From: Pseudomonadota bacterium
Lineage (GTDB): Bacteria; Pseudomonadota; Alphaproteobacteria; Rhizobiales; Devosiaceae
Length of the DNA: 49,396 nt
Assembly (NCBI GenBank): GCA_023415605.1
Contig: JAEZKB010000203.1
Location: 1-49,396 of the forward strand
Direction: 5' to 3'
Under the pieces are notes generated by a model, which worked only from the letters and a program-made list of their open reading frames with translations, was not told the DNA's origin and searched no databases. Each line of letters begins with the position of its first letter. Position 1 is the stretch's first letter. This document shows, one piece after another, positions 34,433 through 43,160 of this stretch. The translations under genes and the position numbers were made by a program.

Positions 34433-35128
34433 ATGCTCAAAGTCGCGTCCTACAACATCCGCAAGAGCCTCGGCACCGATCGCCGCCGCCAGCCCGGACG
34501 GATCATGCAGATCCTTGCCGAGATCGATGCCGATATCGTTGCCCTACAGGAGGTCGATCTCCGCCTCGGCGCCCGGGTCTCCACTATTCCGGCCGAGACC
34601 ATTCTCGACCACTCCGACTACAAGCCGGTCCAGGTCGGCATCCGGCAGCAGAGCCTCGGCTGGCACGGCAACGCCATCCTGGTGCGCAAATCGATCGAGG
34701 TCGTCGACCAGCGACGCATCGAGATCCCGAGTTTCGAGCCCCGCGGCGCGGTACTAGCCGACGTCAAATTCGACGGCCGGCTGGTGCGTATCATCGGCAT
34801 GCATCTGGGGCTGATTGGCACCACGCGCCTCAAGCAGGCACAGGCGATCGTCGAATATCTCGAAAAGGTCGAGGGCAAGGCGCCGACGATCATCATGGGC
34901 GATCTCAACCAATGGGCGCCCGATGGTGGTTGTCTTGCGCAGTTCGCCGTGCATCACAACGTGCTGGCGCCCGGCCCGAGCTTCCACTCCCGCCAGCCGA
35001 TGCTCGGACTCGACCGTATCATCACCAGCCGGGATATCGAACTGGTTGACACGGGCGTGCATCGATCGGTGCTGGCCAGCAAGGGATCGGACCACCTGCC
35101 GGTCTGGGCCCGGCTCAAGCTGCCTTAA
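34433..35128 (+). CDS. Endonuclease/exonuclease/phosphatase (EEP) family protein
   Basis: 231-residue metal-dependent hydrolase fold. The family motifs are LKVASYNIRKSLGTD, the metal-binding glutamate in IVALQEVDL, IIGMHLGLIG, and GDLNQWAP with the Asp/Asn pair, and the last motif SDHLPVWARLKL. It starts 6 bases after cls and is probably co-transcribed; a role in lipid headgroup or envelope phosphate metabolism is inference from context, and a nuclease is also possible. Confidence 0.9.
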   Translation: MLKVASYNIRKSLGTDRRRQPGRIMQILAEIDADIVALQEVDLRLGARVSTIPAETILDHSDYKPVQVGIRQQSLGWHGNAILVRKSIEVVDQRRIEIPSFEPRGAVLADVKFDGRLVRIIGMHLGLIGTTRLKQAQAIVEYLEKVEGKAPTIIMGDLNQWAPDGGCLAQFAVHHNVLAPGPSFHSRQPMLGLDRIITSRDIELVDTGVHRSVLASKGSDHLPVWARLKLP

Positions 35129-35201
35129 CGGTGAGGCCAGCCGGGCGTTGACTTCCGGCGCCCGGACGGCCCATGACACGGCAAACGCCGGAACTCTCGC
35201 C

Positions 35202-36071
35202 ATGACCCTTTCGCAGCTCTCCGTCCCGCTCACCAAGGACCAGGCCTATGCCCTGGTCGATGCCGTGAGCGAGCACGACGACCTCGCCGTCACCGCCTCG
35301 GCGCACGAGATCGAGGAAACCGGCGAATGGGTGTTCGAAGCCACCTGCCTCGAAGAACCGTCGCTGGACGCCTTCAATGAACTGGCACGGACGGTTCTTG
35401 GGGGCACTATCGAGTTCTCAGTCGAGCCGATCGATCCCGAGGTCAACTGGGTGGCAAAGTCGCTTGAAGGCTTGGCCCCGGTGGTCGCCGGTGGCTTCTT
35501 CATCCACGGGAGCCACGACGCCGACAAAGTGCCGGCTGGCATGCAGGCGATCCTGATCGATGCTGCCCAGGCCTTCGGCACCGGCCACCACGAGACGACA
35601 ACTGGCTGCCTCGAAGCGATCGACCGGGTGCTCAAGCGCAAGAAGCCGAAGAACCCGATCGATGTTGGCACCGGCACCGGCGTGCTCGCCATCGCGCTGG
35701 CCAAGCGGCTGCGCATCCCGGTCATCGCCAGCGACATCGATCCGATCGCCGTCACAACCACCGAGGATAATGCGCGCGACAATGGCGTCGGCAAGTACGT
35801 CCAGGCGGTCGAAGCCACCGGGCTTGACCACTCCAAGATCATCGCCAAGGCACCCTTCGATCTTGTGGTCGCCAACATCCTTGCCGGTCCGCTGGTGTCG
35901 CTGGCGCCGGACATGAACCGGCTGGTGACCAAGGGCACGTCGATCATTCTCTCCGGCATCCTGATCAGCCAGGCCCCCCGCGTCGTCGCCGCCTATGCCC
36001 GACTGGGCATGGTCGTCCGCTTCAAGATCATGAAGAAGGAATGGGCGACGCTGGTGCTGGAGAAGCTTTAG
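35202..36071 (+). CDS. prmA: Ribosomal protein L11 methyltransferase
   Basis: 289-residue SAM-dependent methyltransferase that trimethylates ribosomal protein L11. The N-terminal substrate-recognition domain spans ~1-110, then AFGTGHHETTTGCLEAID and the SAM motif DVGTGTGVLAIALAK (~150), IASDIDPIAV, and the catalytic-loop VVANILAGPLVSLAPD. Standard length. A DUF1905 gene follows after 2 bases. Confidence 0.96.
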   Translation: MTLSQLSVPLTKDQAYALVDAVSEHDDLAVTASAHEIEETGEWVFEATCLEEPSLDAFNELARTVLGGTIEFSVEPIDPEVNWVAKSLEGLAPVVAGGFFIHGSHDADKVPAGMQAILIDAAQAFGTGHHETTTGCLEAIDRVLKRKKPKNPIDVGTGTGVLAIALAKRLRIPVIASDIDPIAVTTTEDNARDNGVGKYVQAVEATGLDHSKIIAKAPFDLVVANILAGPLVSLAPDMNRLVTKGTSIILSGILISQAPRVVAAYARLGMVVRFKIMKKEWATLVLEKL

Positions 36072-36073
36072 GC

Positions 36074-36385
36074 ATGGACGCCGATCTCGAGTTCGCGTTC
36101 GAGACCACCATCATTCATTGGCGCGGGCCGGCGCCGTTCTTCTTTGCCCCGCTACCGCCCGCGGAAGCCGAACGGGTCCGCGAGATGGCGAAGTTCGTAA
36201 CCTATGGCTGGGGCATGATCCCGGTTGAAGCAACGATCAACGGGGCGACCTTCTCGACAGCGATGTTCAGGAAGAACGACACCTATTACCTGCCGCTGAA
36301 GGATGCAGTGCGCAAACAGATTGGCGTTACGGCTGAAGATGTGGTTCGAGTGGTGATGACCGTGTTGCCAGCCGGGCGGACCTAG
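36074..36385 (+). CDS. DUF1905 family protein
   Basis: 103-residue compact protein matching DUF1905 (FAFETTIIHWRGPAPFFFAPLPPAEAERVR, then WGMIPVEATINGATFSTAMFRKNDTYYLPLKDAVRKQIGV, and DVVRVVMTVLP). Function unknown; homologues are small monomeric beta proteins. Begins 2 bases after prmA, so co-transcribed. A hairpin ends the unit. Confidence 0.88.
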   Translation: MDADLEFAFETTIIHWRGPAPFFFAPLPPAEAERVREMAKFVTYGWGMIPVEATINGATFSTAMFRKNDTYYLPLKDAVRKQIGVTAEDVVRVVMTVLPAGRT

Positions 36386-36411
36386 ACACCAGGCTCCCGC
36401 CGCCAAAACAA

Positions 36412-36439
36412 AATCCCCGGGCGTTGGCGACCGGGGATT
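36412..36439. terminator. Bidirectional terminator
   Basis: 9-bp stem AATCCCCGG (36412-36420) / CCGGGGATT (36431-36439), 10-base loop. On the minus strand it is followed by TTGTTTTGG, ending the small gene at 36489; on the plus strand it follows the DUF1905 gene. Confidence 0.8.
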
Positions 36440-36488
36440 CATCTATAGTCCTTGCATGGGACGGTCGCGCCTTGCAGCGCGTCGAAGG

Positions 36489-36623
36489 TCAGTTCGGCCG
36501 CTTGGTGATGGCGCCGATCAGCTGATGCTGGAAGCGATAGTTCACCTGGCGGGTCGCCTCGCGGCTCCGCGCTTCGATCACGGAACCCAGGGCCTTACGG
36601 AAATCGTTCTTGCTCTCGGGCAT
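36489..36623 (-). CDS. Small unannotated gene, 44 codons
   Basis: A 44-residue basic, soluble protein (MPESKNDFRKALGSVIEARS, then REATRQVNYRFQHQLIGAIT, then KRPN). No signal peptide, no membrane segment, 8 Arg/Lys against 4 Asp/Glu in the first 43. Support for translation: AAGGAG 7-8 bases before the ATG, no competing frame, and a strong T-tailed terminator 50 bases past the stop. It is too short for usual annotation cutoffs. I recognise no family. The composition could fit a small nucleic-acid- or ribosome-associated protein, but that is inference. Confidence 0.7.
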   Translation of the reverse strand: MPESKNDFRKALGSVIEARSREATRQVNYRFQHQLIGAITKRPN

Positions 36624-36896
36624 CGCAGTCTCCTTAGTCACTTCCCAGTCCGGCGCCCTTCAGCGCCACATGCTTCAAATAGTGTGAGCCGTCACATTGA
36701 GTTAGGGCTCATTCGTCAAATCAGCCATTCGATTCCTGCAACCCGGCTTAACGGGTGGTAAATCCTCGCCGACGCGATGCGGCGCTTATGCCGCCCCACG
36801 GATGAACAGCATCTGAACGGCCGATATTGGGCCCACGGAGCGGCTCTGCTACGCTTCAGATGCAAAAGCGGCATTATTCCAAGGCATACCGATCCA

Positions 36897-38720
36897 ATGA
36901 GCGACAGCTTCGCCCCGACCGTCTACCAAAGCTTCGACATCAAGACCGACAAGAAGACCGTGGCGCCGCGGCTCAAGGCATTGCGCGCAGCGATTGCCGA
37001 TGCGGGCCTCGACGCCTTTCTTGTGCCCCGTTCGGATGCGCATCGCGGGGAGCAGGTGCCGCCGGGCGATGCTCGGCTCGAATACATGACGAGCTTCACC
37101 GGCTCGGCAGGAATCGCGGCGATTGGGCTTAAGAAGGCGGCTCTGTTCGTCGACAGCCGCTACACCCTGCAGGCGCCGGCCGAGACCAATACCAGCCAGA
37201 TCAAGGTGATCGAGCACCTGCAATCGGGTCTGCCGGCCGCAATCGGCGACCTTGTTTCCAAGGGCGGACGCATCGGCTATGACCCCTGGCTGCACACGCC
37301 TGGCGAGATCAAGGATCTGACGGCCAAGCTCGACGGCAAGGCAACGCTGGTTCCGACCCGTAACCTCGTCGATACCATTTGGCCGGACCGCCCGGGGACG
37401 CCGGTGACCATGGTCGAGTTTCTTGGCCACAACCGCGCTGGCAAGACCGCGAGCGAGAAGATCGCCGAACTCAAGAAGACCCTCGCGGCCGAAAATGTCG
37501 ATGCCACTGTGCTCACCCTGCCCGAGTCGATTTGCTGGCTCTTCAACATGCGCGGGCGCGATGTGCCGAACACGCCCTTCGTGCTGGGCTTTGCCATCGT
37601 ACCGAAGACAGGCCAGCCGACGCTCTATGTCGACAAGGCCAAGATCAATCCCGAGCTGCGAAAGGGCCTCGACGGCGTCGCCAAGGTGGCGGATGCGAGC
37701 TCAATGATGAGCGCCCTGCGCCGGCTCGGCGCCGCAGACAAGCGGGTATTGCTCGACCCCGCGACGGCCCCGATCGCCATATTCGACGCTATCAAGGGCG
37801 TCTCTGACGCAACGATCGTTGAAAAGCGCGATCCAGTGCTGCTGCCCAAGGCCCGGAAGAACGAGGTCGAGATCGGCGGCATGCAGGAGGCACAGAAGAT
37901 CGACGGCGCCGCCATGGCCAAGTTCCTCTGCTGGTTCGACCGGGAGGCGCCAAAGGGCGAGCTCGACGAAATCAGCATCGTCACCGCGCTGGAGGCCTTC
38001 CGCCGCGAGAGCGACGCAATTGCCGACATCAGCTTCAACACCATCTCGGGCGCCGGGCCGAACGGCGCTATTGTTCACTATCGCGTCGACAGCAAAACCA
38101 ACCGGAAGCTGAAGTCCGGCGAGCTGATGCTGCTCGATTCCGGCGGCCAGTACCTGATGGGCACCACTGATATCACCCGCACCATGGCCACCGGCAAGGT
38201 GACGGCCGAGCAGAAGGACCGCTTCACCCGCGTACTCAAGGGAATGATGGCGATCTCGATGGCGCGCTTCCCCAAAGGCACTTCAGGCGCGCAGATCGAT
38301 GTCCTGGCGCGGCAGTTCCTCTGGCAGGCGGGGCTGACCTACAATCACGGCACCGGCCACGGCGTGGGCCACTTCCTCTCGGTGCACGAGGGCCCGACGG
38401 GCATTTCCCCCCGCTACACGCTGCCGCTCGAGCCGGGCATGATCATTTCGAACGAACCCGGCTACTATAAGCAGGGCGCATACGGCATCCGCATCGAGAA
38501 CCTGGTGCTGGTGGTCGAGAGCGAGAAATTGCCCGGCTACCTCGAATTCGAAACGCTGACCCTGACGCCCATCGATCTGCGGCTGGTGGACGAGAAGTTG
38601 CTGACCGATGCCGAGCGCGACTGGCTCAATGCGTACCACAAACGGGTTTTCCGCGAGATCGGCCCGCAGGTGAAAGGCGAGGTGAAAGCTTGGCTCAAGG
38701 ACGCTACCCGGGCGATCTAG
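36897..38720 (+). CDS. pepP: Xaa-Pro aminopeptidase (M24B)
   Basis: 607-residue cytosolic metallopeptidase releasing N-terminal residues before proline. Two creatinase-like N-terminal domains (~20-165 and ~175-320) precede the pita-bread M24 domain. The five dinuclear metal ligands are present: Asp in LLDSGG, Asp in TTDITRT, His in GHGVGHFLSVHEGPTG, Glu in ISNEPGYY and Glu in IRIENLVL. This is the long (APP/XPNPEP1-like) form. ATG 36897 is chosen by homologue length; its Shine-Dalgarno is weak. The stop shares CTAG with the convergent gene at 38717. Confidence 0.93.
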   Translation: MSDSFAPTVYQSFDIKTDKKTVAPRLKALRAAIADAGLDAFLVPRSDAHRGEQVPPGDARLEYMTSFTGSAGIAAIGLKKAALFVDSRYTLQAPAETNTSQIKVIEHLQSGLPAAIGDLVSKGGRIGYDPWLHTPGEIKDLTAKLDGKATLVPTRNLVDTIWPDRPGTPVTMVEFLGHNRAGKTASEKIAELKKTLAAENVDATVLTLPESICWLFNMRGRDVPNTPFVLGFAIVPKTGQPTLYVDKAKINPELRKGLDGVAKVADASSMMSALRRLGAADKRVLLDPATAPIAIFDAIKGVSDATIVEKRDPVLLPKARKNEVEIGGMQEAQKIDGAAMAKFLCWFDREAPKGELDEISIVTALEAFRRESDAIADISFNTISGAGPNGAIVHYRVDSKTNRKLKSGELMLLDSGGQYLMGTTDITRTMATGKVTAEQKDRFTRVLKGMMAISMARFPKGTSGAQIDVLARQFLWQAGLTYNHGTGHGVGHFLSVHEGPTGISPRYTLPLEPGMIISNEPGYYKQGAYGIRIENLVLVVESEKLPGYLEFETLTLTPIDLRLVDEKLLTDAERDWLNAYHKRVFREIGPQVKGEVKAWLKDATRAI

Positions 38721-39583
38721 CCTTCCGAGAAGCTCCAGGTCACGCGGCCCTTCAGTGGGGCGGCGACCTGTCCGGAATTGTGGGAGGCGGAGCCGATTTC
38801 GACTTGGGCGATCCCCGTCCAGGTACCACCAGTGGGCTGGTCCAATAGTTCGATCGTCTGCGGCCCTTCGAGCAGCGGCGTGGAGCGTTCGTGGGTGAAG
38901 GCGGCCGGCCCCATCGTAACGGGCACCTCGAGCTTGGCGGCCGGAAGCCGCAGGCTCATGGCGCCAGTCGCAGTGTCGAGCGTCACCTCTATTCGGCAGG
39001 CATAATCCATAAGGGTGTCGTTCGCGGCCGGAAGCGTCAGGCTGCCGTTACGGGTGAACCGGTATGCCACTGCCGGATTGGGCGGCGGGATCACCACCCC
39101 GCTCAGCACATCCTCTACCACCAGCGTACCCGTGGCGCAGGTGCCGTGATGGTCGGCAGCGAAATTCCGGTACCGCCCCGGCTGCGCGCCGGTCATCTGC
39201 GCGAAGGCGTCGGCGCTGCTCTCGACGGTTTGCGCGAAGGACATCATCGCATCGGCCAGGCACTTCTGGTCCTCGCCGCACGCCCCGATCCTAGCCTGCA
39301 AATCTTCGGCTGCCGGCGTTGTGCCGGGCTGACTGTTGCCGCCCGCCGAGACGATGGCATAGGCGTCGATGCCGACGTCGACGAGGCCAAAATCTACGTC
39401 CAGCGTCCGCACCGCCTCGATCCTCGCCCACTCGACGCCGTTGGGAAGGTCCACCCGGTTGGCGCCGGCCAGTTCGATGCGGATATGCAGGCGTGCGCGC
39501 GGCTGGCCGGCAAAGGGATCGTCGATAGCGGCGGCGGGCTGGACGATTGCAAAGGCGGCAATTGCGGTAAGGACGAAGCGCAT
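38717..39583 (-). CDS. Secreted protein of unknown function, 288 residues
   Basis: Not a family I recognise. A signal peptide is clear (MRFVLTAIAAFAIVQPAAA). The mature protein is beta-rich, with a paired-cysteine region (GACGEDQKCLADAMMSF), HHGTCATG and YACRIE, so two disulfides are plausible. No catalytic motif seen. ATG 39583 opens the signal peptide. It is the last gene of a minus-strand run of exported proteins and ends on pepP at CTAG. Confidence 0.75.
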   Translation of the reverse strand: MRFVLTAIAAFAIVQPAAAIDDPFAGQPRARLHIRIELAGANRVDLPNGVEWARIEAVRTLDVDFGLVDVGIDAYAIVSAGGNSQPGTTPAAEDLQARIGACGEDQKCLADAMMSFAQTVESSADAFAQMTGAQPGRYRNFAADHHGTCATGTLVVEDVLSGVVIPPPNPAVAYRFTRNGSLTLPAANDTLMDYACRIEVTLDTATGAMSLRLPAAKLEVPVTMGPAAFTHERSTPLLEGPQTIELLDQPTGGTWTGIAQVEIGSASHNSGQVAAPLKGRVTWSFSEG

Positions 39584-39683
39584 GTTCCCTCCGGAAGTCG
39601 AAGGGTCGTTGGTAGCCGGCGGGCGACGGATCGCCCAGCCGTCAAAGACTATTCGCGCAGGACTTTTACGCTGCGCGCCGGCC

Positions 39684-40166
39684 CTATTTGACGTCCCACG
39701 GGTCGTAGATCAGTAACCAGGACAGCATCCAGTTTTCGCCCGCGCCGGTCGAGGTGACGTCGTCGACCTTCCAGCCGTCGGCTTCCTTGACCATGGCGAC
39801 CGTGAGCAGGCTCGGATGGTCGAAATTGTGGAAGCTGACCGTGGCCAGTGCATTGTCGCCCAGCACCACTGGTTCGCCGATCTTCACATCGAGCAGCAGC
39901 GCGTTGTCGCTGTCGAGGAACGGATTGAAGGTTCGGTTGGGAGAGGCGTCGGACTCCGGGGCCAGCGCGACTACGTCATCGGTTGCGCGGTTGGCATTAT
40001 CGATGAACAGGCCCTTGAGCCGGTTCGAGTAGAACGGGTCGAGGCTTTCGTGCCTCTGACCCGATTGGTAGGGCTGGTAAATCGCCTCGAGCAGCGTCTT
40101 GGGATTGTCGAAGGCCTGCGCTGCTGCAGGCACGAGCAGGAAAAGCAGAATCAGAAAGTAGCGCAC
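39684..40166 (-). CDS. DUF3828-like secreted protein, paralogue 1
   Basis: 160 residues, signal peptide MRYFLILLFLLVPAAAQA. The mature part opens FDNPKTLLEAIYQPYQSG, has FNPFLDSDNALLLDVKIGE and ends with AMVKEADGWKVDDVTS, the pattern of DUF3828 (lumazine-binding-like). No catalytic residue is evident. It belongs to a set with 42215 and 42703. Role unknown. Confidence 0.75.
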   Translation of the reverse strand: MRYFLILLFLLVPAAAQAFDNPKTLLEAIYQPYQSGQRHESLDPFYSNRLKGLFIDNANRATDDVVALAPESDASPNRTFNPFLDSDNALLLDVKIGEPVVLGDNALATVSFHNFDHPSLLTVAMVKEADGWKVDDVTSTGAGENWMLSWLLIYDPWDVK

Positions 40167-40254
40167 ACTGGCCCCCCGGCCCGGTAATTTTCGGGGGTGA
40201 GGTAACGCAGCCTTTGGACGTCAAGGCGGCGTCAATCGGCCAAGATTGTGGCGC

Positions 40255-41442
40255 CTACAGCCGTGCGAGGAACTCGGCCAGACGCTCGATGCCGTCGACC
40301 AACCGCGGCTCCGCGACCGCATGACACCAGCGCAGCCAGCCGGCGCCCTCGGGCCCGAAGGCCGCCCCCGGCGCCAAGCCGAGACCGGCCTCGGCGACCA
40401 ATCGCTTGGCCAAGGCAATGGTATCGCCCTGCTCTTCGATCCGGAAGAACACGTACATGGCCCCGCCAGCCTCCGGCACGACCGTGCCGGGAAGCGCCCG
40501 CAGCCCATTTACGAGCACCTCGCGGGTACGTCGCAGATGCGCGCGGAGCCGTGCCACCTCGTCCTCGCCCTGCTGCAACGCCACGGTGGCGGCGCGCTGA
40601 ATCGGCTCGAGAATGCAGGAGGTGTTGTATTCGATGACCTTGGTAAGATCGGTCACCACCGCTTCAGGCGCCACGATCCAACCGATGCGCCAGCCGGTCA
40701 TGGACCACGACTTCGAAAAGCTGTTTACCGAGATGACGCGGTCGCCGGGCTCGGCCCTGGCCAGCAGCGACGGCGCGGATTTGAGCAAGGGATCATGCAC
40801 CAGCCGCTCATAGACATCGTCGCCGAGCAGCCAGATGCCATGTCTGCGGCAATGCGCCAGCACCGCATCCAATGCCTCCGGCTCGATGGTCCAGCCGGTG
40901 GGATTGTTGGGCGAGTTGATGATGCAGAGCCGGGTATCGGGTGTGAGCGCAGCGATCAGCCGGTCAACATCGAGGTTCCAGCGGCCGTTGGCGATGCTGA
41001 GCGGCACGCGGGTCACTGAGGCGCCGAGGATACGCGGGATCTCGACGATGTTCGGCCAGAGCGGCGTCACCGCCACGACCTTGTCGCCCGGCGCCAACAC
41101 CGTCTGCATGGCCAGCATCAGCCCGGAGACGCCAGACCCGACCGTGGCGATGCGTTCGACCCCGATCTCGCGCCCATGCAGATCGCCGAGATAGGCCGAG
41201 ATCGCCTCGCGCAGATACGGCCGGCCGAGGTTCTGCGAGTAGAAGGTCTCGCCCGATTGCAGCGACTGTACCGCCGCGTCGCGGATGAAGGCCGGAGTGG
41301 GCTGGTCGGACTCGCCGAACCAGAACGGCAGCACGTCGCTTCGCCCCATGCCCGTATTGGCGACCTCGCGGATCAACGAACCGGAAAGATCGCGAATGGC
41401 CTCCCGCGCGACGGCGGGAAAGACGGGGGCCGTGGTGTTCAA
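40255..41442 (-). CDS. PLP-dependent aminotransferase (class I/II)
   Basis: 395-residue fold-type I aminotransferase. The PLP-lysine is in SVNSFSKSWSMTGWRIGW; other landmarks are INSPNNPTGW (Asn of the Asp/Asn ring), LLGDDVYERLVHD (Asp-x-x-Tyr) and the C-terminal arginine in GWLRWCHAVAE. Resembles aspartate/AlaA-type enzymes; substrate not predictable. It interrupts the run of secreted genes and has its own spacing (60 bases after the 41503 gene), so it may be separately transcribed. Confidence 0.92.
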   Translation of the reverse strand: MNTTAPVFPAVAREAIRDLSGSLIREVANTGMGRSDVLPFWFGESDQPTPAFIRDAAVQSLQSGETFYSQNLGRPYLREAISAYLGDLHGREIGVERIATVGSGVSGLMLAMQTVLAPGDKVVAVTPLWPNIVEIPRILGASVTRVPLSIANGRWNLDVDRLIAALTPDTRLCIINSPNNPTGWTIEPEALDAVLAHCRRHGIWLLGDDVYERLVHDPLLKSAPSLLARAEPGDRVISVNSFSKSWSMTGWRIGWIVAPEAVVTDLTKVIEYNTSCILEPIQRAATVALQQGEDEVARLRAHLRRTREVLVNGLRALPGTVVPEAGGAMYVFFRIEEQGDTIALAKRLVAEAGLGLAPGAAFGPEGAGWLRWCHAVAEPRLVDGIERLAEFLARL

Positions 41443-41502
41443 GGCGGAAACTCCTGCTGCTGGCCGTGTTTTAGCGGCGCCTCAACGCGAAGTCACCAGC
41501 GG

Positions 41503-42207
41503 CTAAGGCTGTGCCGCCACCTGCATCTGGTTGCCGAGCCAGCCCATGGTGAAATCGTGGGTGACGGAGGGGCCGTAGTCCGGCTGAGCGTCGGGGGCCC
41601 AGAGTTTCACCTGCAGCGGCTGGCCGTCGAGCGCAACACTCACGGTATAGGTGCCGAACGGTATACCGGTAATCGTGAGACCCTCGCCTGTCGGCCGCAG
41701 CGTCTTCACCAGCACCTTCCCGGTCTCGACATGAGTGAATGTGACCACGGCAGTAGACAGGTCGGTGAAATCACCGATGGCATTGTTGAGCACGAAGACA
41801 CCGGCATTGCCGTAGGGCATGTCATCGGACATCTCGATCACGCCGCCGGTGAAGTTGCGGACCACGTCGGCATTGTGCGCAAAGGTGGTGGCGTCGTCGG
41901 CAGCGAGATCGACCACCAGGGTCTGACCGCCGTTGACGACCTCCTCATAAGCATTGGCTGCATATTCGCCCAGCGGCATGCCGTCTGTGGAGATGGTGTA
42001 GCGGCCGTCCGCGCCGGTGACGGCGCCCCGCTTGATGCTCTCGCCAGCAGAGTTGAGCTGGTCGGCGCGATAGGTCTGGTAGACCACCTCGACGTTGACG
42101 TCCGCCAGCGGGGCACCGGTCTCGTCGACGACGATACCCGAGACGGAACCGGCAAACGCCGGCAGTGCGCCGCACCAGAGTGCGGCGGCAAGCAGAACAC
42201 GGATCAT
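41503..42207 (-). CDS. Secreted protein with a carboxypeptidase-regulatory-like domain
   Basis: 234 residues. Signal peptide MIRVLLAAALWCGALPAFA. Then a CarboxypepD_reg-like beta-sandwich starts GSVSGIVVDETGAPLADVNVEVVYQTY and includes GAVTGADGRYTISTDGMPLGEYAANAYEE; a second beta-rich stretch follows (VRNFTGGVIEMSD..., then TITGIPFGTYTVSVALDGQPLQVKLW). Such domains anchor or display proteins in the envelope. No enzymatic site seen. ATG 42207 starts 7 bases after the 42215 gene's stop, so they are an operon. Confidence 0.8.
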   Translation of the reverse strand: MIRVLLAAALWCGALPAFAGSVSGIVVDETGAPLADVNVEVVYQTYRADQLNSAGESIKRGAVTGADGRYTISTDGMPLGEYAANAYEEVVNGGQTLVVDLAADDATTFAHNADVVRNFTGGVIEMSDDMPYGNAGVFVLNNAIGDFTDLSTAVVTFTHVETGKVLVKTLRPTGEGLTITGIPFGTYTVSVALDGQPLQVKLWAPDAQPDYGPSVTHDFTMGWLGNQMQVAAQP

Positions 42208-42214
42208 GGAGAGC

Positions 42215-42691
42215 CTATTCCTCGAGCGGCGCTTCGAGAATGGCGCGCAGATGATAGGGGTACTCCGGGTCGAAGTTCTCCATGTCGTCGATCTTCCAGC
42301 CGTCGGCCTCTTTGACGACATAGACCCACGTGTTGTTCGTCTTGTCGAAGTTCTTGTAGTCGACCGGGACGGTCGCTGTTGTGTCGCCGGTCAATTCGCC
42401 GTCGCCGATGAAGAGCTCGGTGATCTGAAAATCCTGCCCGTTGATCCAGGGGTCGAAGTCGATCCGGGCGATGCCGCCCAGGCGCTCGCTGTCGGCCGCA
42501 TCCTGCGCGTAAAGCGCCTTGAGCCCTTCTGAGAAGAACGTGTCCTCGCTCTGCTTGAGCTCGATGAACTTGTCGAAATCTGGCTCCGAATAGGGGGCGT
42601 AGAACGCCTCGACCAGTTCCTTCGGGTCGTCGAAGGCGGCGGCAGGAGCGACGGCGGCGAGCAGGAAACCGAGAACAGCGAGAAGACGCAT
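42215..42691 (-). CDS. DUF3828-like secreted protein, paralogue 2
   Basis: 158 residues; signal peptide MRLLAVLGFLLAAVAPAAA. FDDPKELVEAFYAPYSE, IDFDPWINGQDFQITELFIGDG and VKEADGWKIDDMENF repeat the pattern of paralogues 1 and 3. ATG 42691 opens the signal peptide, 11 bases after the 42703 gene's stop. Function unknown. Confidence 0.78.
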   Translation of the reverse strand: MRLLAVLGFLLAAVAPAAAFDDPKELVEAFYAPYSEPDFDKFIELKQSEDTFFSEGLKALYAQDAADSERLGGIARIDFDPWINGQDFQITELFIGDGELTGDTTATVPVDYKNFDKTNNTWVYVVKEADGWKIDDMENFDPEYPYHLRAILEAPLEE

Positions 42692-42702
42692 GGGATGGGA
42701 CC

Positions 42703-43152
42703 TCAGAGGGGTTGGGCGAGAACGTCGGAGAGCTTCCACTCGCGGCCGGGCGTGACGCCTTCGATCTCGTCGATCTTCCAGCCCTCGGGCCCCGGCACAA
42801 GCGAGAAATGCGATGTTTGCGGGCCACCACCATTGTCGAAAGTGACGGCCACGACGACCCCGGTGTCGCTCACCGCCACGGTCTCGATCGACAGGTCGGC
42901 CAGATAGCCTTCCTGCGAGTTGATGAAGGGGTCGAAGGTCAAGCTGCCCAGCTCGCCGCGTTCGTCATCGGTGGCGACAAGCGCGGCGAGCCGTGGCGAC
43001 CAATGGGCGTTCTGGTCCAGTTGGTCGATCGTGCCATCCGAATAGTGGGCATAGATATGTTCGACGAGCTTGACCGGATCATCGAACGTCTCTGCGGCCG
43101 TAACCGGCAGGATGAAGGCGAAGGCGGTCAGGAGGGCAATGAGAAGACGCAT
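42703..43152 (-). CDS. DUF3828-like secreted protein, paralogue 3
   Basis: 149 residues; signal peptide MRLLIALLTAFAFILPVTAA. FDDPVKLVEHIYAHYSD, LTFDPFINSQEGYLADLSIE and LVPGPEGWKIDEIEG match paralogue 2 closely, the C-terminus being WKLSDVLAQP. A TTG 12 bases upstream (43164) is a possible alternative start. It follows the 43161 gene by 8 bases. Function unknown. Confidence 0.78.
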   Translation of the reverse strand: MRLLIALLTAFAFILPVTAAETFDDPVKLVEHIYAHYSDGTIDQLDQNAHWSPRLAALVATDDERGELGSLTFDPFINSQEGYLADLSIETVAVSDTGVVVAVTFDNGGGPQTSHFSLVPGPEGWKIDEIEGVTPGREWKLSDVLAQPL

Positions 43153-43160
43153 AGTAAAGC

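Larger units (their letters stand above)
36386..36896. other. Gap holding the 44-codon gene and a terminator
   Basis: Besides the small minus-strand gene (36489-36623) and the hairpin (36412-36439), the stretch 36624-36896 shows no further gene; it is the upstream region of aminopeptidase P and of the small gene. Confidence 0.6.
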
